From positions 1 through 28,386 of the IMG/VR virus record IMGVR_UViG_3300048836_000528: a stretch of DNA of 28,386 nucleotides, one strand, 5' to 3'. Shown here in pieces: positions 14,801 through 22,600 of this stretch. This DNA is from a virus. Made by a program: the position numbers and the translations under genes. Each line of letters opens with the position of its first letter. The first letter of the stretch is position 1. A model generated the notes under the pieces. The model searched no databases. It had not been told where the DNA came from and saw only the letters and a list, made by a program, of their open reading frames with translations.

Positions 14801-17477
14801 TGGCAGCCGCTCTGCACCGGGCGTCAACTGGTCATGGAACGTCCCCGTCCGGGTCGAAGGTGCCCAGGGTGACGACGGCGCACCTGGCTTCAGCGCGCAG
14901 CTTACCCGAGAGACCTTCACGGTTCCGACCGATCCTGGCGGCTTGAACGGTGATTATACGCAGGCGGGCGGCGCGATGATTCTGCGCTCTGGGGCGGACG
15001 TTGTTGCCCCCGCGTTCTCGATCGTATCGACTAGCCCCGCGAATGTCGGCGGCAGCAATCTAGCTGGCAACCCGGAAGCATTTAACAACTGGACCGGCCT
15101 TAGCGCATCGGTGACTGCCAATGTCGCCACGCTTGACCCGCTGGGCGGCACAGCCGCCGACAAGCTATTCGAAGGGAGTACCGGCACAACGACGTGGGCC
15201 CGTCGCCTCGCCATTGCCTCGCGATCGGCCGGGACCTACATCGCCAGTATTCATTTCCGGGCCGAGGAGCGCACGTTCGCCCGCATCATCTACGGCACGA
15301 TCACAAGCACGCAATGGTTCGGCGCGACCTTTGATCTGGCGACGGGCACCGTCACCCAGCAGAACGCCGGCGCTGGCGGCAGCGTCCTGGGTGCGGGTAT
15401 CACTTCGGTCGGCAATGGATGGTATCGAGCCTATGTATGGGGAACCGTCGCAGGCGGAACGCAAACCCACTACCTCTATGCTCAGCCCGTTCTTAATGGC
15501 ACGCCTGCGCCTGTCGCTGCGACCGGCATGGTGTCTTACACCGGTGTCACCAACAGCGGCTTACTTGCATTCGGTGCGATGGTTCAGGCCGGCGATACGC
15601 TCGCGCTTTATGCACCGTGGATCACGTTCAACGCTACGACCGGCCTCTACACCGTTCGCGACCCCTATGCGCTGACTGCGACCGCGGTTCTGCGGGCCAC
15701 CTTCGGCGGCGTGGACTATGATCGAAACTACAGCCTAGCCAAAGCGCCGCGCGGGACCGATGGCGAGAATGGTGAACCGGGCGCGGCGGCCGTCAGCGGC
15801 TTCCTGACGAATGACCCAATCCAGCTTTTCGCCTACGCAAACGGGGCCGTGGCCAGCTACACCGGAGCAACCGGCAGCTTCCGCGTGTACCAAGGCGACG
15901 ACGATGTCAGCGCCAACTTCAGTCTGAGCACGCTGGCCAATCCGCAGTCGCTCACCGTCAATTATTCCGGACAGACTTACACCGTCACGGGTGGCCTTGA
16001 TAACAACGAAGACACCGCATCGCTTACGATCCTTGGGACCGGTGCCGGGGCTTTTGCTGGGGTCACGATCGAGAAGGTTTTGACCGTGACGAAGGCAAAG
16101 GGTGGCTACGAGATCGTCGCCACCTTGCCCACGACCAATCTGTTCGAAGGCCGGGTCGTCTTCCTGACGACCGACGATAAGCTCTACCGCTATACTGGTA
16201 CGGCATGGACGGCCGCGGTGCCGGCGGTCGACATCAGCGGCCAGCTGGCTGACGCCCAAATCGCGGCGCTCGCGGCCTCGAAGGTCACAGGGCAACTCAC
16301 CGACACGCAGATCGCCGCCCTCGCAGCGGCAAAGCTGACCGGGCAGATCACGCAAACTCAGATCACTGACGCGTCGATCAGTACATCGAAGCTTGCCGCC
16401 ACTGCCGTGACTGCCGACAAGATTGCGGCTTCAGCGGTCGTGGCCGACAAGATCGCATCGAACGCAGTGACGGCCGTGAAGATCCAGGCTGGGTCGGTAG
16501 AGGCGGCGAAGATCGCGGCAGGGGCTGTAGAGGCCGACAAGATTGCGGCCAATGCCGTCATCGCAGGTAAGATCGCGGCCAACGCCGTCACGGCAACGCA
16601 AATCGCATCCAATGCGATCACCGCCGACAAGATCAATGCTGGAGCTGTGACGGCGGCCAAGATCAACGTCACGTCCCTTACAGCGATCACGGCCAACATT
16701 GGCGAAGCTACGGCGGGGATCATCCGCAACGCATCCGGGTCTCATCGCTTCGACCTGAATACGGGTCGGATCATCTTCGACAACGGGACGCACATCAAGG
16801 CCAGCGGGGTCGGCTTCGGGACCAGCAATCAGTTCCTGGAATGGTTCGGTCCGCGGCCGACCGGAGGCAACCTGGCGCTCTGCAGCGAAGCCAATGCGAT
16901 TCAGTATCTCAAGACAAACGGTGATGCCTATTTCGGGGGCAGTCTGAGCGCCGGCATTCTGCGCAACGCGGCACAGTCGTCCGACATCGGAGCGGCGGCG
17001 TCCGTGACCATTGGCCCGTTCGGCAGCAATGGTGATCCGATACAGGTCATCACCAGCTACAGCGTCGAAAGCAGCTTGGTTGCCGATTATCCGGGCACCT
17101 CAGGGGGCCAAGCCGATTGGGAGGCGGCCGTCACAGCATGGGGCGCAACGCCGGGCCTCTTCGTCAACACGTCCAAGTCGATCAGCTGCTCTGTCGTTGT
17201 CCGGGTTAATCGCACCGTCAGCGGTGTAACCACGACAAATTGGGGCACGCTGACCATCACGGGAGGCATCGAAACGCTGGTCGGCCAGAGGCCAGTACCC
17301 GGCGATAGCGATGGCTACCTGACCTACGTCCGCACCGTCTCCGGCTCGATCACGTCGACGGACAACGCCGGCGGCACCGCCGACCGTACCTTCGTCGCAA
17401 CCATCACGACCCGCACCAACGCGATCAACGGGACAGTGACGTTCCAGCGGACCGGTGTGATCGCAACCGAAGAATGA
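11856..17477 (+). CDS. Central tail tip / fibre protein, modular, 1873 residues
   Basis: The start at 11856 has GGAGG at 11842-11846. Residues 5-60 form a long hydrophobic Gly/Ala-rich segment, and about 65-495 is a tip attachment (lambda J or g15-like) body. Modules follow: a beta sandwich ending in VAKAPAGEPGP (about 610-697); two identical 152-residue units (700-851 and 852-1003) with a collagen-like GDDGAPG start; a second copy of the sandwich holding a 191-residue insert (insert about 1064-1254); another collagen-like GENGEPG and a third sandwich-like part; decapeptide repeats (about 1510-1605); and a closing beta domain. These tip proteins form a trimer that contacts the receptor. The exact duplication and the mosaic build suggest frequent recombination. 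The stop TGA is followed by 23 bases before the lipoprotein gene. Confidence 0.9.
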   Translation: MAKALRTIAVVAGAVALIATGIGAIGGAAFAATALGGTIASVATWAGVVAGVAGIGARLLTKPPPARGSVTETIIDIDAPSPYGMGEGYFGGVMRHRVGYGPTLKKVPNPFLFEVIALSVAGPIAGPITPQVDFGAVTSYYSGWLATDTRLGARPDTALTAPLQASPPGWSTAHKLSGTAAIAWNHKFDKDGKIYASGLPTRGVVAKWVLVYDPRKDSTRPGGSGAHRLGDETTYEWSENPALHAGTYAFGRYINDKRVIGVGLPDEGIDWEGIAAWANDCDANGWRMFGFVFEGAQDDAQRRWQNLRDICIAGGGEPLFSGAVLGFHWNRPRIALDTVTEADLADGPQEVTAMQSWRDRLNTLRPRYISPLHNWSMVQADQVQIESYLTEDGQERAEDIPFNFVKDVDQAAELAAYWLVNSRELTPITLTLMPRLRGYRPGECLRLELPELGLDHDAVILRRQFDPGSMTVTLTLVTEDPDKHAFALGRTGVAPPTPALTNSAEDRDTITREARAPFWPEVDGPGRPADDATRNVPMGTYDAGTTYLRGDNVIFSGSSYQLIVDESTGNDPPDALRWALVASAGSGTPGADGLEGLTIIVSNDSVTIPTDADGSGGDFSSAGGQMKLRRGATDLAPTFSIAAASPATSWISMNPTTGVYSVIDPSVNFATATLRATWAGVNYDKTYTVAKAPAGEPGPQGDDGAPGVSVAEFTIYRRAASAPATPSGGSLNFTTGALTPPSGWSSSIPAGNDPVYAARGFALTGTPGATVTPTWSGTNRAFQDGEAVDVIFRRSATQPATPAASSGVPSSWYADIASVPAGGDPIWSSFGSRSAPGVNWSWNVPVRVEGAQGDDGAPGVSVAEFTIYRRAASAPATPSGGSLNFTTGALTPPSGWSSSIPAGNDPVYAARGFALTGTPGATVTPTWSGTNRAFQDGEAVDVIFRRSATQPATPAASSGVPSSWYADIASVPAGGDPIWSSFGSRSAPGVNWSWNVPVRVEGAQGDDGAPGFSAQLTRETFTVPTDPGGLNGDYTQAGGAMILRSGADVVAPAFSIVSTSPANVGGSNLAGNPEAFNNWTGLSASVTANVATLDPLGGTAADKLFEGSTGTTTWARRLAIASRSAGTYIASIHFRAEERTFARIIYGTITSTQWFGATFDLATGTVTQQNAGAGGSVLGAGITSVGNGWYRAYVWGTVAGGTQTHYLYAQPVLNGTPAPVAATGMVSYTGVTNSGLLAFGAMVQAGDTLALYAPWITFNATTGLYTVRDPYALTATAVLRATFGGVDYDRNYSLAKAPRGTDGENGEPGAAAVSGFLTNDPIQLFAYANGAVASYTGATGSFRVYQGDDDVSANFSLSTLANPQSLTVNYSGQTYTVTGGLDNNEDTASLTILGTGAGAFAGVTIEKVLTVTKAKGGYEIVATLPTTNLFEGRVVFLTTDDKLYRYTGTAWTAAVPAVDISGQLADAQIAALAASKVTGQLTDTQIAALAAAKLTGQITQTQITDASISTSKLAATAVTADKIAASAVVADKIASNAVTAVKIQAGSVEAAKIAAGAVEADKIAANAVIAGKIAANAVTATQIASNAITADKINAGAVTAAKINVTSLTAITANIGEATAGIIRNASGSHRFDLNTGRIIFDNGTHIKASGVGFGTSNQFLEWFGPRPTGGNLALCSEANAIQYLKTNGDAYFGGSLSAGILRNAAQSSDIGAAASVTIGPFGSNGDPIQVITSYSVESSLVADYPGTSGGQADWEAAVTAWGATPGLFVNTSKSISCSVVVRVNRTVSGVTTTNWGTLTITGGIETLVGQRPVPGDSDGYLTYVRTVSGSITSTDNAGGTADRTFVATITTRTNAINGTVTFQRTGVIATEE
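13953..14888 (+). repeat. Exact 456-bp tandem duplication plus 24-bp third copy
   Basis: Bases 13953-14408 and 14409-14864 are identical at every base I compared, and 14865-14888 repeats the first 24 bases of the unit before diverging (GGCTTC against GGCGTC). The unit encodes 152 residues in frame, so the protein keeps its reading frame. Inside the unit are two related halves, one beginning YRRAASAPATPSGG and the other FRRSATQPATPAASSG, an older duplication. Confidence 0.97.
16383..16670 (+). repeat. Decapeptide repeats in the fibre, period 30 bases
   Basis: About nine consecutive ten-residue units follow a pattern like ADKIAANAVT: small residue, polar, Lys or Gln, Ile/Leu, and Ala/Val at the ninth position. 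Examples are TSKLAATAVT, ADKIAASAVV, AVKIQAGSVE and ADKINAGAVT. The DNA is not identical between units, so the repeat is old and kept by selection on structure. The regular period suggests a fibrous shaft in a trimer. Confidence 0.85.
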
Positions 17478-17500
17478 TCCGACAGATGAAAGGAAATCCC

Positions 17501-17638
17501 ATGCGCTTTGTTGCCCTGATCCTCGCCCTCGGTCTCGCTGCCTGCACCGATCCGAGCCCGCCGACGCAGCCGTCGCCCACCCCGGTCGAAGACCCGAAGC
17601 CCGCGTGCCCGCCCGAATTGCAATGCCATGAGCCTTGA
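17501..17638 (+). CDS. Tiny proline-rich lipoprotein, 45 residues
   Basis: An ATG at 17501, with AAAGGA just upstream (17489-17494), opens a 45-residue frame ending at TGA 17636-17638. It has a complete lipoprotein signal: Met-Arg, a hydrophobic core VALILALGLAA and Cys at residue 15 (lipobox LAAC). The mature chain is about 31 residues, rich in proline (PSPPTQPSPTPVEDPKP), with two more cysteines near the end. It would sit in the outer or inner membrane. It lies between the fibre gene and the small tail gene, away from the lysis cassette. Possible roles are blocking a surface receptor against superinfecting phage, or an Rz1-like task; neither is shown. The intact signal and ribosome site make it credible despite its size. 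Confidence 0.7.
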   Translation: MRFVALILALGLAACTDPSPPTQPSPTPVEDPKPACPPELQCHEP

Positions 17639-17676
17639 GCCGACCATCATCGCAACCTGATCCCGGAGTAACCCGA

Positions 17677-18024
17677 ATGCTACTTGGCACCTTTCGCATA
17701 GGCGAAGACATTGCCGTCGCCCTCGATGTGGTCAGCGGCGATCCTGAGGTTGTTTCGACCATTGAGGCATGGATCGTGCGCAGCCGCGAGCGCAACCTAT
17801 TCTCGCCCGATCCGACCTTCAACGCGCGCCCTCTGACCATCGCCTGGCGCGCCGAAGCTGGCGACATCCCGGCAGGCTGGAACCTGAGCCTGACCGCCGC
17901 AGAAACCGAACTGCTGGCCGAAGGCGTCTATGGGATCGACGCCAAGATCTTAGCAACAGGAGGAACTGTGGACATCACCGATGCGACCGCGCTGGTCCGC
18001 TTCACCAAGGCGGCCGTAGCATGA
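17677..18024 (+). CDS. Small tail-associated protein, unknown
   Basis: The ATG at 17677 has GGAG at 17665-17668; an in-frame ATG at 17635 overlaps the lipoprotein gene and is less likely. The 115-residue product is beta-rich and acidic at places: [56 protein letters not shown] and [20 protein letters not shown]. This resembles the short BppU-like or fibre-adapter proteins that sit before tailspike genes, where they may form the attachment collar, but I cannot name a family. The stop overlaps the tailspike ATG (ATGA at 18021), so the two are produced together and may assemble together. Confidence 0.78.
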   Translation: MLLGTFRIGEDIAVALDVVSGDPEVVSTIEAWIVRSRERNLFSPDPTFNARPLTIAWRAEAGDIPAGWNLSLTAAETELLAEGVYGIDAKILATGGTVDITDATALVRFTKAAVA

Positions 18025-21000
18025 GCGCGCTTGTTCTTCGCTGGCGCGGCCCGGAAGGCATTCTTGGGCAGGCCGATGGCGCAACGATGGAGCAGCTAGC
18101 TGCCTTTCTGGTGCCTGCTGCTGCGCCTTTGCCTGCCGTCCAGGCGGCTGCTGACGCTGCGGCCCAGAGCGCTTCGAATGCTGCCGATCAAGCAAGCGCG
18201 GCCGGTGAAGCGCGAAACGCATCTGAGGGCGCGCGAGATGCGGCGCAGGGCCATGCTCAGGCCGCGGCGCAGAGTGCGGCGTCGATCAGTGCAGACGCTG
18301 CGGCCTCGGCTGCGAATGCGGCGGCGGCGGCTTCATCTGCCGCATCGGCCGCCACCCAACTCGGCTTGGTCAACGCTGCTGGCACTGCGCAAGTCGCCGC
18401 CGTTAACAGCGCGGGTGTCGCAGAGATTGCCTCTGTCAACACTGCTGGGGCAACGCAGACCGCCAACGCCAGCGCTCAACGCCAGCGCGCGGCAAACGCT
18501 GTTCCTTGGCTTCTTCGCTCCGACCTGACCGCCACCACCGGCGCGGTGAATGGCGACCGGGCGACCGTGACAGCGGATGCCGGCGCGCACACCGCTGTCT
18601 CTGGCGAGGTTGCCCTTGGCGGCGCTGCTGCGACCATTGGCGCAGCGATCCCGAACAATGGCCGTTACACCTTCAACGGCACGGCATGGCTACGGGTTGG
18701 TGATCTCGATAGCCAGACGGCGGCGATCACCACCGCGTCAGTCAACCTGCCCGATTTTGCGCGCGGCACAGGCGACCGTCGCAACAGCATCCTGATCAGC
18801 AGTTCAACCGGCGCGTTTCAGTCGGGCGTCGGCGCCAACCTGATTAACGGGGACTTCACGGCATCAACCACCGGTGGCGTCCGTTTCACCGGAACCAATG
18901 TAGGGCGCACTATCGACTTCGATTTTGGCGTCGCCTCGCGCCTCGTGTTCAACTCGGTTCGCCTTTGGTGGGACGGGACGCGCAATCACGGCGTAGTCAA
19001 GGCCCGCGCCAGCAACGACGGCGTCGACTGGACCGACATTTCCGGCAACCTCAACTGGGGGCAGGGCCTGACGAACAACGGCGACGGGCGGTTCTTTCAG
19101 GACTTTGCCCTGATCAAGCCGACGCGTGGCCCCGACCAGATCGGCTATCGCTTCTTCCGTATCGAGGGCGTGAGTGGCTCAGCGGTCGCTATCGAATGGC
19201 TGCTGGAAGTCGAGTTCGAAACCGCCCCGGCGTGGAACCATAACAGCATTGCAAACACGGCGCCTACTGGTGGTCCCGGGCAGGTGCTTGCGAAGGCCAG
19301 CGCGGCCGCGGCTGATGTGTTCTGGCGCGAACCGACCGATGATCTCGGCCCCCGCCGCGCCATTGCCGACATTGAACGCCTGCTGGTATCCGAGCGCTTC
19401 TCCGAGGCCCGCTTCCATGCCGATAGTCTCTATGGAGACAATGCCAACAGCGGTTTGTCTTCGGCGTTGGCTAAGCAGAACCTCGGCGGGTTGCTCGCCA
19501 TGTCGATCACCAAAGACAGCGTGATTGGGCTACGGGCCAATTCGGTTTTCACCGACCGGACTATCGAACCCGCCAGCGGCTTCCGTAAGCTGATCGGCTT
19601 TGGCGAGGGTGCGCTTCCTCTGATCGACTGCGCCCCCGCCATCTCGCCGGGGGCCTTTACGGCATCTGCGGGAACACCGGGGACCTATGAAGTGACGCTG
19701 ACGCGGGAGGCTGGCGTCTCCTATGTCAATGACCCTCAATACACCATGTGGGAGGTGGCTGCGAACGGCACCCGACGCGAGCTGGTCCCGCGCGCTTCGG
19801 CAGCACTGGTGCTTGCCAACCCCGGCTCGGTCTTCTTTGTCAGCCGCTCGGGAGCGAGCACGGTCGCCTTCGTGCTGCCCTTTGGCAGCACTGATCCGCG
19901 CAGCGATGGGAAGACATACAAAGCGTCGATCCTTAAAGCTGGCGTGGGCCTCAACGGCGACGGCGGCGGCACTACGAATCCGGCCTATGACAGCCAGTAT
20001 ATTGAAGGCATTCACGCCTCCGGACAGGTTGATGGGCACGGCTCGATCCTAAGCGGCGATGACACCACCATGAAGCGGTGCCTCGCTTCCTACGGGAACA
20101 AGCACAACATCATTTTCAAGTCGGGCTATGCCGAGGACTGCATCGCTTATGGGTGGGGCAGCAACCCGGTCGGCGGACAGATCGCCTGGACGACTTTTCG
20201 GTTCAACTGCGAGGGAGAGCGGGCGCGGTTGAATCGTTGCATGGCAATCGCATCCGAGTTCGAGCGGTATGGTTCCGCCTTCTATGCACACGGCTCCACC
20301 GCGCCTAACGGGCAAGACTATGATGAGGTGGTGCTGACGCAATTCGTCGCAGTCGATTGCGGGTCCATCACGGCCGCCGCCAAGGTGCAGCGTTTTACCG
20401 ACACGCTCATCATCAGCCGGGCAGATTCCACTAATCCGATTGGCGGCATCGACATTCGCACCGCGCAGCCCGTTTGCGAAATCGACCGCTTCATCTGGTC
20501 GGGCATCCGCGATGGGAATGGGCCGGTTCGTCGCCCATCAAGTGCGATTCCTGCATCGACCGCCAACCGCGCGCACGTTCGCAACAGCCTTTTGCTTTCG
20601 CGCGCTGGCGGTAACACGGCCTCCAATGGGCTCATCAATATCTTCGAGGCCACAACCTTTAACTGCGAAAACAATGCAGCTTTGTTGCTGACCCGACCAT
20701 TTTTCAACGCGCCGAGTATTTCTTTCGGTGCTGGCTCAACCATCCGCGACAACATTATTCTCATCAACCGGGACGCTAACCACGGGGCGATGAGCTATCC
20801 CGCCGATGCGAACCTCGCTGTCGATTACAACATCTACATCATGCTTTTCCCTTTGCGGGTGATGCAGATCACGGCCGGCGGTACGACATACAACATCAGC
20901 AGTCAGGTGAGTTTCACAGCATACAAAACCGCCACCGCACGCGATACAAACAGCATCTATATCGGGCCGGCCGAAGCTAACACTCTCTTCCTAAATGGTG

Positions 21001-21224
21001 TGGCGGGTGCCCTGTCGGGGGACTTCCGGCTCAACCCCAACTGTTCGCTGCGCTTCACTGATGGCACGCTGGTAGTCAGCCGCGCTGGCATCCGGGAACA
21101 CCTTGACTGGAACCGCCGCGTCGTCCTTCCCGGTGCGCCCGCCCGCATTCCGCGACCGCCTCTCACCCTTGCCGAGAGCGAAGCCTACTGCCGCAACCCG
21201 GCGCTGTGGAACTGGTATCCGTGA
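18021..21224 (+). CDS. Tailspike / tail fibre with discoidin-like and beta-helix regions
   Basis: This 1067-residue protein is the probable receptor-binding spike. Residues 1-30 are a short adapter ([17 protein letters not shown]). Residues about 35-155 are an Ala-rich coiled coil forming a shaft. Residues about 300-400 ([18 protein letters not shown] through [20 protein letters not shown]) look like a discoidin (F5/8 type C) sandwich. From about 463 the chain reads [18 protein letters not shown], the usual entry of a right-handed beta-helix, followed by many strand turns such as [20 protein letters not shown]. Beta-helix spikes often degrade capsule or O-antigen. I see no assignable catalytic pair. 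The 3' half looks less GC-rich than its neighbours, suggesting exchange with other phages. The stop TGA overlaps a GTG of the next micro-gene. Confidence 0.85.
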   Translation: MSALVLRWRGPEGILGQADGATMEQLAAFLVPAAAPLPAVQAAADAAAQSASNAADQASAAGEARNASEGARDAAQGHAQAAAQSAASISADAAASAANAAAAASSAASAATQLGLVNAAGTAQVAAVNSAGVAEIASVNTAGATQTANASAQRQRAANAVPWLLRSDLTATTGAVNGDRATVTADAGAHTAVSGEVALGGAAATIGAAIPNNGRYTFNGTAWLRVGDLDSQTAAITTASVNLPDFARGTGDRRNSILISSSTGAFQSGVGANLINGDFTASTTGGVRFTGTNVGRTIDFDFGVASRLVFNSVRLWWDGTRNHGVVKARASNDGVDWTDISGNLNWGQGLTNNGDGRFFQDFALIKPTRGPDQIGYRFFRIEGVSGSAVAIEWLLEVEFETAPAWNHNSIANTAPTGGPGQVLAKASAAAADVFWREPTDDLGPRRAIADIERLLVSERFSEARFHADSLYGDNANSGLSSALAKQNLGGLLAMSITKDSVIGLRANSVFTDRTIEPASGFRKLIGFGEGALPLIDCAPAISPGAFTASAGTPGTYEVTLTREAGVSYVNDPQYTMWEVAANGTRRELVPRASAALVLANPGSVFFVSRSGASTVAFVLPFGSTDPRSDGKTYKASILKAGVGLNGDGGGTTNPAYDSQYIEGIHASGQVDGHGSILSGDDTTMKRCLASYGNKHNIIFKSGYAEDCIAYGWGSNPVGGQIAWTTFRFNCEGERARLNRCMAIASEFERYGSAFYAHGSTAPNGQDYDEVVLTQFVAVDCGSITAAAKVQRFTDTLIISRADSTNPIGGIDIRTAQPVCEIDRFIWSGIRDGNGPVRRPSSAIPASTANRAHVRNSLLLSRAGGNTASNGLINIFEATTFNCENNAALLLTRPFFNAPSISFGAGSTIRDNIILINRDANHGAMSYPADANLAVDYNIYIMLFPLRVMQITAGGTTYNISSQVSFTAYKTATARDTNSIYIGPAEANTLFLNGVAGALSGDFRLNPNCSLRFTDGTLVVSRAGIREHLDWNRRVVLPGAPARIPRPPLTLAESEAYCRNPALWNWYP

Positions 21225-21304
21225 CCCGCTTCCTCACCGCCCTGCTCGCCGTCCTGACAGGCCGCATTCCGCTGGGTGAACACGAAGGAGGTATCGAGCC
21301 ATGA
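21221..21304 (+). CDS. Micro-ORF of 27 residues coupling spike to lysis genes
   Basis: A GTG at 21221 overlaps the spike stop (GTGA) and the frame ends at TGA 21302-21304, overlapping the next ATG at 21301. The product is 27 residues: hydrophobic [14 protein letters not shown], then [13 protein letters not shown]. Coupling at both ends with no free bases is what real phage mini-genes show. It may be a mini membrane peptide, or just a way of carrying ribosomes across to the 21301 gene, which has its own GGAGG at 21288-21292. I see no known family. Confidence 0.45.
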   Translation: MTRFLTALLAVLTGRIPLGEHEGGIEP

Positions 21305-21585
21305 ACCAATCAGACCGCGCTGCGCTCGGCGCGATCGCCGATCAGATCAAGGCGCTCACAAATGGCCTTGAGACGCTTGAATACCTCGGAAAGCCCGAGA
21401 CCGTCAGTGCCCTCCAGGACCTCGTCCGGATCGCTCCAACGCTGAAGAAGCTGGCCGATGGTTATAACGCCGCCGGCACCGTGGGCGGGTGGATCGGCCG
21501 GGTGCTCAAATGGATTGCAAGCCTTGCAGGTGTGATCCTCGCGCTCGCTGCAATCTGGTCCCTCTATTTCGGAGACAGCAAATGA
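21301..21585 (+). CDS. Single-TM lysis-region protein, holin candidate
   Basis: This 94-residue protein has an N-terminal soluble part of about 65 residues, mainly helical (LGAIADQIKALTNGLETLEY and SALQDLVRIAPTLKKLADGY). One strong C-terminal membrane helix (IASLAGVILALAAIWSLYF, about residues 72-90) follows a Lys, and the protein ends GDSK. The gene has GGAGG upstream (21288-21292) and its stop overlaps the endolysin start (ATGA at 21582). Small membrane proteins directly before the endolysin are often holins, but holins with a long N-terminal domain and one C-terminal helix are only one class; it could also be a regulator. The second candidate is at 22229. Confidence 0.75.
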   Translation: MNQSDRAALGAIADQIKALTNGLETLEYLGKPETVSALQDLVRIAPTLKKLADGYNAAGTVGGWIGRVLKWIASLAGVILALAAIWSLYFGDSK

Positions 21586-22232
21586 CCTTGCCCTTCAAAC
21601 CGGCCGATCTGTTCGGCAAGATCCGTGAAATGCTCCACGCCCGCGGCAGCACGCTGCGCCAGGACGAGGTCGACGCGATCGGTGCCATCCTTGAAAGCGG
21701 CGCTAAGCCCACCGCGCCGAGCGAACCCGAAAGGGCTTTCGTCCCCACCAAGGTTAGCGTGAAGGGCGAGCAGCTGATCAAGAGCTTCGAAGGCTGCGCA
21801 CGCCGTCGACCTGACGGGCTGGTCGAAGCCTATCCGGATCCCGGGACCGACGCCGAGCCTTGGACCATTGGCTGGGGTGCAACCGGAGCGGACCACTTCA
21901 ACGGTGGGCGCATCCGGCGCGGCACGGTATGGACGCAAGCCCAATGTGATCAGCGCAAGCGCGAAGATCTGGAGCGCTTCGCTCGCGAAGTGAACGCGGC
22001 GCTCGGTTCCGCTATTGGCGCCACCAGTCAGGCCCAGTTCGATGCGCTGGTCAGCTTCCATTACAACACGGGTGCCATCGCGCACGCGGCTCTCACTCGC
22101 AAGCATATCGCCGGCGACTTCAAGGGCGCGGCCCGCGAGTTCGGCAGGTGGGTCAATGCTGGCGGCCGACCGATGAAGGGATTGATCCGCCGCCGTGCAG
22201 CCGAGGCCGCACTCTACGTGAGCGGGTCGTGA
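21582..22232 (+). CDS. Endolysin, GH24 lysozyme
   Basis: This 216-residue muramidase cuts peptidoglycan at the end of the lytic cycle. The ATG overlaps the previous stop. The lysozyme domain covers about residues 58-212. The catalytic Glu is E70 in LIKSFEG; it is followed by AYPDPGTDAEPWTIGWGAT, where D86 and T101 fit the family triad, and by QFDALVSFHYNTG, a highly conserved helix. Residues 1-55 are an extra N-terminal segment without a membrane helix or export signal, so this is not a signal-anchor-release enzyme and would need a holin. The RRRAAEAALY end is typical. The stop overlaps a GTG start. Confidence 0.92.
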   Translation: MTLPFKPADLFGKIREMLHARGSTLRQDEVDAIGAILESGAKPTAPSEPERAFVPTKVSVKGEQLIKSFEGCARRRPDGLVEAYPDPGTDAEPWTIGWGATGADHFNGGRIRRGTVWTQAQCDQRKREDLERFAREVNAALGSAIGATSQAQFDALVSFHYNTGAIAHAALTRKHIAGDFKGAAREFGRWVNAGGRPMKGLIRRRAAEAALYVSGS

Positions 22233-22600
22233 AGACCGCGAGCGCCTTCTTTCGCTGGCTCTGGTCGCCCATCGCGGCACTTTGGTGTGAGGTCATTGGC
22301 CTCCGATCCGAACAGATCCGTAGCCTTGCCGTGGTGGCAGGGCTGGTCATCCTATTCCGTGGGTTCGAGCGGATGGATGCCGGAGACAGTCTGATCGCGC
22401 CATTCGTGGTCGTGACGATCATTTGCCTGGCGATGACCTTTGGTCTGGCTTGGCAGGCGACCAGCATCAAGGGCCGGTGGGGCGCGGCAGCGATCAGCCT
22501 TGGCCGCGATCCCGATCCAGACAACCGCGTGACCGCGCAATCCACGGCCAACCGGCCTGTGATTGTCGATGATCCTGATTCCGTGGAGCAGATATCATGA
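22229..22600 (+). CDS. Two-TM membrane protein, second holin candidate
   Basis: The GTG at 22229 overlaps the endolysin stop (GTGA) and gives 123 residues, the only start consistent with coupling. A short amphipathic N-terminus (KTASAFFRWLWSPIAALWCE) leads to two hydrophobic helices, about LAVVAGLVILF (residues 33-45) and APFVVVTIICLAMTFGLAW (about 56-74). A soluble tail of about 45 residues follows with DPDPDN and VDDPDSVEQIS. Two helices plus a charged tail fit a class II type holin, and endolysin-holin-spanin order is common, but the long acidic tail is not typical. The stop overlaps the ATG of the inner-membrane spanin (22597). Confidence 0.72.
   Translation: MKTASAFFRWLWSPIAALWCEVIGLRSEQIRSLAVVAGLVILFRGFERMDAGDSLIAPFVVVTIICLAMTFGLAWQATSIKGRWGAAAISLGRDPDPDNRVTAQSTANRPVIVDDPDSVEQIS

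Noticed and set aside
13953-14888. CRISPR-like or insertion-sequence repeat
   Set aside because: The unit is 456 bases, in frame and part of a fibre gene, with no short spacers, inverted ends or transposase.
21582-22232. Signal-anchor-release endolysin
   Set aside because: The first 55 residues are charged and helical without a hydrophobic segment.
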